Assembly: GCA_900540095.1 (NCBI GenBank)
Contig: UQEO01000085.1
Location: 1 to 8,341 of the forward strand
DNA length: 8,341 nt
From: an uncultured Collinsella sp.
GTDB taxonomy: Bacteria > Actinomycetota > Coriobacteriia > Coriobacteriales > Coriobacteriaceae
Direction: 5' to 3'
The translations under genes and the position numbers were made by a program. This document shows, piece after piece, positions 6,262 through 8,341 of the stretch. The notes under the pieces were generated by a model. It was not told the DNA's origin. It made no database searches and was given only the letters and a program-made list of their open reading frames with translations. Each line of letters begins with the position of its first letter. Positions within the stretch are counted from its first letter, which is position 1.

Positions 6262-6759
6262 ATGGCTAAAGATTCCAGCTTCGACGTCGTGTCCGAGGTC
6301 AACATGCAAGAGGTCGACAACTCCTTCCAGCAGACCACGCGCGAGATTTTCCAGCGCTATGACCTTAAGGATTCCGGTGCCACGATCGAGCTTTCGAAGG
6401 GCGACAAGCTCTTTACGATCAACGCCCCGGCCGACTTTGTCTCCAAACAGATTATCGATGTGTTGAGCTCCAAGCTCATCAAGCGCGGCATTGACCTCAA
6501 GGCTGTCTCGTGGGATGCTCCGCAGGCGGCGTCGGGCGGCACCGTGCGCGTGCTCGGCCATATCGTCGAGGGCATCGACCAGGCGACCGCCAAGAAGATC
6601 AACAAGGACATCAAGGACCAAAAGCTCAAGGTCAAGGTGACCATCGAGGCCGACAAGCTGCGTGTTTCCTCTGCTTCGAAGGACGCGTTGCAGACTGTGA
6701 TCCAGTTCCTGCGCGACCAGGACTACGGCCAGCCGCTGCAGTTCACCAACTACCGCTAA
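6262..6759 (+). CDS. yajQ: YajQ-family cyclic-di-GMP/nucleotide-binding protein
   Basis: Small cytoplasmic protein of the YajQ (UPF0234/DUF520) family. Members have two ferredoxin-like domains and bind nucleotides or nucleic acid; a Xanthomonas member was reported as a cyclic-di-GMP effector acting with a transcription regulator, while the role elsewhere is unclear. The 165-residue length is typical. Family marks are SFDVVSEVNMQEVDN near the start (residues 6-20), the central KLIKRGID, TAKKINKDIKDQKLKVKV (115-132), and the terminal GQPLQFTNYR (156-165). It starts 26 bases after the rodZ-like stop, with its own GAAAGGA site, and ends 27 bases before rimO. Assignment to the family is firm. Whether it senses cyclic-di-GMP in this organism cannot be judged from the sequence. 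Confidence 0.95.
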   Translation: MAKDSSFDVVSEVNMQEVDNSFQQTTREIFQRYDLKDSGATIELSKGDKLFTINAPADFVSKQIIDVLSSKLIKRGIDLKAVSWDAPQAASGGTVRVLGHIVEGIDQATAKKINKDIKDQKLKVKVTIEADKLRVSSASKDALQTVIQFLRDQDYGQPLQFTNYR

Positions 6760-6768
6760 TATCAATCG

Positions 6769-6774
6769 AAAGGA
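6769..6774 (+). promoter_or_regulatory. Ribosome binding site of rimO, long spacing
   Basis: AAAGGA, in the context TCGAAAGGA, is 12 bases before the ATG at 6787. In-frame TTG (6799) and GTG (6808) codons lie farther away and would remove residues just before the first cluster cysteine region, so 6787 is preferred. Confidence 0.55.
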
Positions 6775-6786
6775 CTGCTCTCCAAC

Positions 6787-8136
6787 ATGGATACACCGTT
6801 GGGCTCCGTGCTCTACATCACCCTCGGGTGCGCTAAGAACGAGGTTGACACCGACCGCATGCGTTCTCTTTTGACCGCCGCGGGCTACGAGGAGGCATTC
6901 GATCCGCAGGATGCCGATATCGCCATCGTCAATACATGCTCGTTCCTCGCTTCCGCAACGTCCGAGAGCATCGAGACCACGCTCGAGCTCGCCAACGAGG
7001 TTCAGGACGGCGTTCGTTCTTGCCCCATCGTCATGTGCGGCTGTGTGCCGTCGCGCTATGGCGACGACCTGCCTGACGAGCTGCCCGAGGTCGCTGCCTT
7101 TGTGAAGGCCGACGAGGAGGACGGCATCGTGGCGGTCATCGATGGCGTACTGGGTGTCGAGCGTGAGATCGCTGCCTATATTCCGCAGGTCAAGCGCACT
7201 GTCGAGGGCGCTGTCGCTTACGTCAAGATTTCCGATGGCTGCAACCGCTTCTGCAGCTTCTGCATGATTCCCTACATCCGCGGCCGCTATCATTCGCGCA
7301 ATGCCGAGAGCATCATCTCCGAGGTGCGCGACCTGGTTGCCGGCGGTGTGCGCGAGATCGTGCTGATCGGCCAGGACACGGGCATCTGGGGTACCGACTT
7401 TGCCGACGAGGACGTCGCCGATGGCTCGCCGCGCAATCTGGCGCAGCTGCTGTGTGCCGTCGCCGAGGCCGTGCGCCCGCACAACGTCTGGGTCCGCGTG
7501 CTCTATCTGCAGCCCGAGGGCATGACTGACGAGCTCATTGAGACCATTCGTGATACGCCCGAGGTGCTGCCCTATATCGATATCCCCGTGCAGCACTGCG
7601 ACGCGCGCATTCTCAAGGCCATGCGTCGCTCCGGTTCGCGCCAGGAGCTCGAGGATCTGTTCCGCGACCTTCGTGAGCGTATCCCCGGCATCGTGATCCG
7701 TTCCACGGCCATGGTCGGCTTCCCGACCGAGACCGACGACGAGTTCCGTGACCTTATCGACTTTATGGACACCGTCGGCTTTGACTACACGAGTGTCTTT
7801 GCCTACTCGCAGGAGGAGGGCAGCCTGGCCGCTAAGATGGAGGGTCAGGTCGACGAAGAGGTCAAGCTCGAGCGCGCCCAGGAGGCCATGGACCTGGCCG
7901 AGTCGCTCGGTTTTGCTGCCACCGCCGCCCATGTGGGCGAGCGTGCCCAGGTGATCGTCGACGGTATCGAAGAGACCGAGGACGGCGCCGAGCTGATCGG
8001 CCATGCCTGGTTCCAGGCGCCCGATTCCGATGGAGCGGTGCATCTGGACGCCAGCGAGGCGTCCGTGGGCGATATTCTGACTGTCGAGTTTACCGATAGC
8101 TTCTGCTATGAGCTTATCGGTCATGTTGTGGAGTAG
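6787..8136 (+). CDS. rimO: Ribosomal protein S12 methylthiotransferase RimO
   Basis: Radical-SAM enzyme that adds a methylthio group to a conserved aspartate of ribosomal protein S12. The 449-residue product shows the three-part methylthiotransferase layout. The N-terminal domain has cluster cysteines C15 (LGCAKN), C51 (NTCSF) and C86 (CGCVPSR). The radical-SAM core carries CxxxCxxC as C152, C156 and C159 (DGCNRFCSFCMIPYIRGR). A C-terminal TRAM domain (about 378-449) follows. LGCAKNxVD and the aspartate/glutamate-rich TRAM favour RimO over the tRNA enzyme MiaB. It starts after a 27-base gap from yajQ and its stop codon is part of the next gene's ribosome binding site. All iron-sulfur ligands are present, so it should be active. 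Confidence 0.94.
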   Translation: MDTPLGSVLYITLGCAKNEVDTDRMRSLLTAAGYEEAFDPQDADIAIVNTCSFLASATSESIETTLELANEVQDGVRSCPIVMCGCVPSRYGDDLPDELPEVAAFVKADEEDGIVAVIDGVLGVEREIAAYIPQVKRTVEGAVAYVKISDGCNRFCSFCMIPYIRGRYHSRNAESIISEVRDLVAGGVREIVLIGQDTGIWGTDFADEDVADGSPRNLAQLLCAVAEAVRPHNVWVRVLYLQPEGMTDELIETIRDTPEVLPYIDIPVQHCDARILKAMRRSGSRQELEDLFRDLRERIPGIVIRSTAMVGFPTETDDEFRDLIDFMDTVGFDYTSVFAYSQEEGSLAAKMEGQVDEEVKLERAQEAMDLAESLGFAATAAHVGERAQVIVDGIEETEDGAELIGHAWFQAPDSDGAVHLDASEASVGDILTVEFTDSFCYELIGHVVE

Positions 8137-8139
8137 GAG
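8135..8139 (+). promoter_or_regulatory. Ribosome binding site of pgsA overlapping the rimO stop
   Basis: AGGAG overlaps the TAG stop of rimO (8134-8136) and lies 6 bases before the GTG at 8146. This decides the GTG start and suggests coupled translation. Confidence 0.7.
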
Positions 8140-8145
8140 AGCGTC

Positions 8146-8341
8146 GTGGCAAACGAGAGCAATAAGGAACTGACGAGTGTCTGGACGCCCGCCAACATCG
8201 TGACGTGCGTTCGCATCGTCTTTATCCCGGTGTTCATGATCGTCTCGGCTCTGTCTCACACGAGTGTTGCCGGTACGGATTGGAGCACCTTTGACGGCCC
8301 GCTCGCCGCCGCTGCCTTCATTCTGTATGTGATCCTGTCGT
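8146..8341 (+). CDS. pgsA: Phosphatidylglycerophosphate synthase PgsA, N-terminal part only
   Basis: Integral membrane enzyme that makes phosphatidylglycerophosphate from CDP-diacylglycerol and glycerol 3-phosphate, the committed step to phosphatidylglycerol and cardiolipin. Only the first 65 codons lie in the window; the gene runs off the right edge. The product begins MANESNKELTSVWTPANIVT and continues with the family-typical CVRIVFIPVFMIVS as the first membrane helix (about residues 17-35), then a second hydrophobic stretch starting near residue 53. The catalytic CDP-alcohol phosphotransferase motif (DGxxAR...GxxxDxxxD) would lie beyond the edge and cannot be checked. The start is GTG with AGGAG 6 bases upstream. 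Assignment rests on the WTPANIVTxxRI-like signature and on the known rimO/rodZ/pgsA neighbourhood; another CDP-alcohol phosphatidyltransferase is possible. Confidence 0.85.
   Translation, partial: MANESNKELTSVWTPANIVTCVRIVFIPVFMIVSALSHTSVAGTDWSTFDGPLAAAAFILYVILS

Noticed and set aside
6232..8259. 675-codon open frame on the minus strand opposite yajQ and rimO
   Set aside because: It spans two confident plus-strand genes and the gap between them, has biased composition and no recognisable domain; an antisense shadow.

Overview
This window is a tightly packed, single-direction block of housekeeping genes from a fairly GC-rich Gram-positive bacterium. Gene content and order, a strong G/C bias at third codon positions, purine-rich ribosome binding sites and the protein sequences together suggest an actinobacterium of the class Coriobacteriia, probably Collinsella-like. 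That placement is an inference from memory of family sequences, not from a search.

Layout, all on the plus strand: a leader of about 270 bases (perfect 9-bp inverted repeat at the left edge, then a candidate sigma-70-type promoter); rnj (ribonuclease J, 272-1942); ftsK (DNA translocase, TTG start, 1944-4724); a rodZ-like gene (HTH, arginine-rich linker, one membrane span, outer domain, 4724-6235); a yajQ-family gene (6262-6759); rimO (ribosomal protein S12 methylthiotransferase, 6787-8136); and the first 65 codons of pgsA (phosphatidylglycerophosphate synthase, GTG start, 8146 to the right edge). Gaps between genes run from a 1-base overlap to 27 bases. No terminator is visible after rnj begins, so the six genes look like one operon read from the leader promoter. 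The rnj-ftsK / rodZ / pgsA neighbourhood resembles the rnjB-spoIIIE-ymfM-pgsA-cinA-recA region known from Bacillus.

Functionally the block joins RNA turnover (RNase J), chromosome segregation at division (FtsK), cell-shape control (RodZ), a nucleotide-binding or second-messenger protein (YajQ), ribosome modification (RimO) and phospholipid synthesis (PgsA). I see no mobile element, CRISPR array, tRNA, rRNA or defence system.

The most unusual signals lie inside two proteins. The RodZ-like protein has a 196-residue cytoplasmic linker (residues 90-285) with 35 arginines and no lysine, rich in RG/RGG and containing a tandem repeat; just across the membrane span the bias flips to lysine. The FtsK linker carries the same ten-residue basic motif twice, 50 residues apart, each after an acidic run and with mostly different synonymous codons. 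Smaller points are a hairpin beside the yajQ ribosome binding site and possible alternative RNA folds in the leader.
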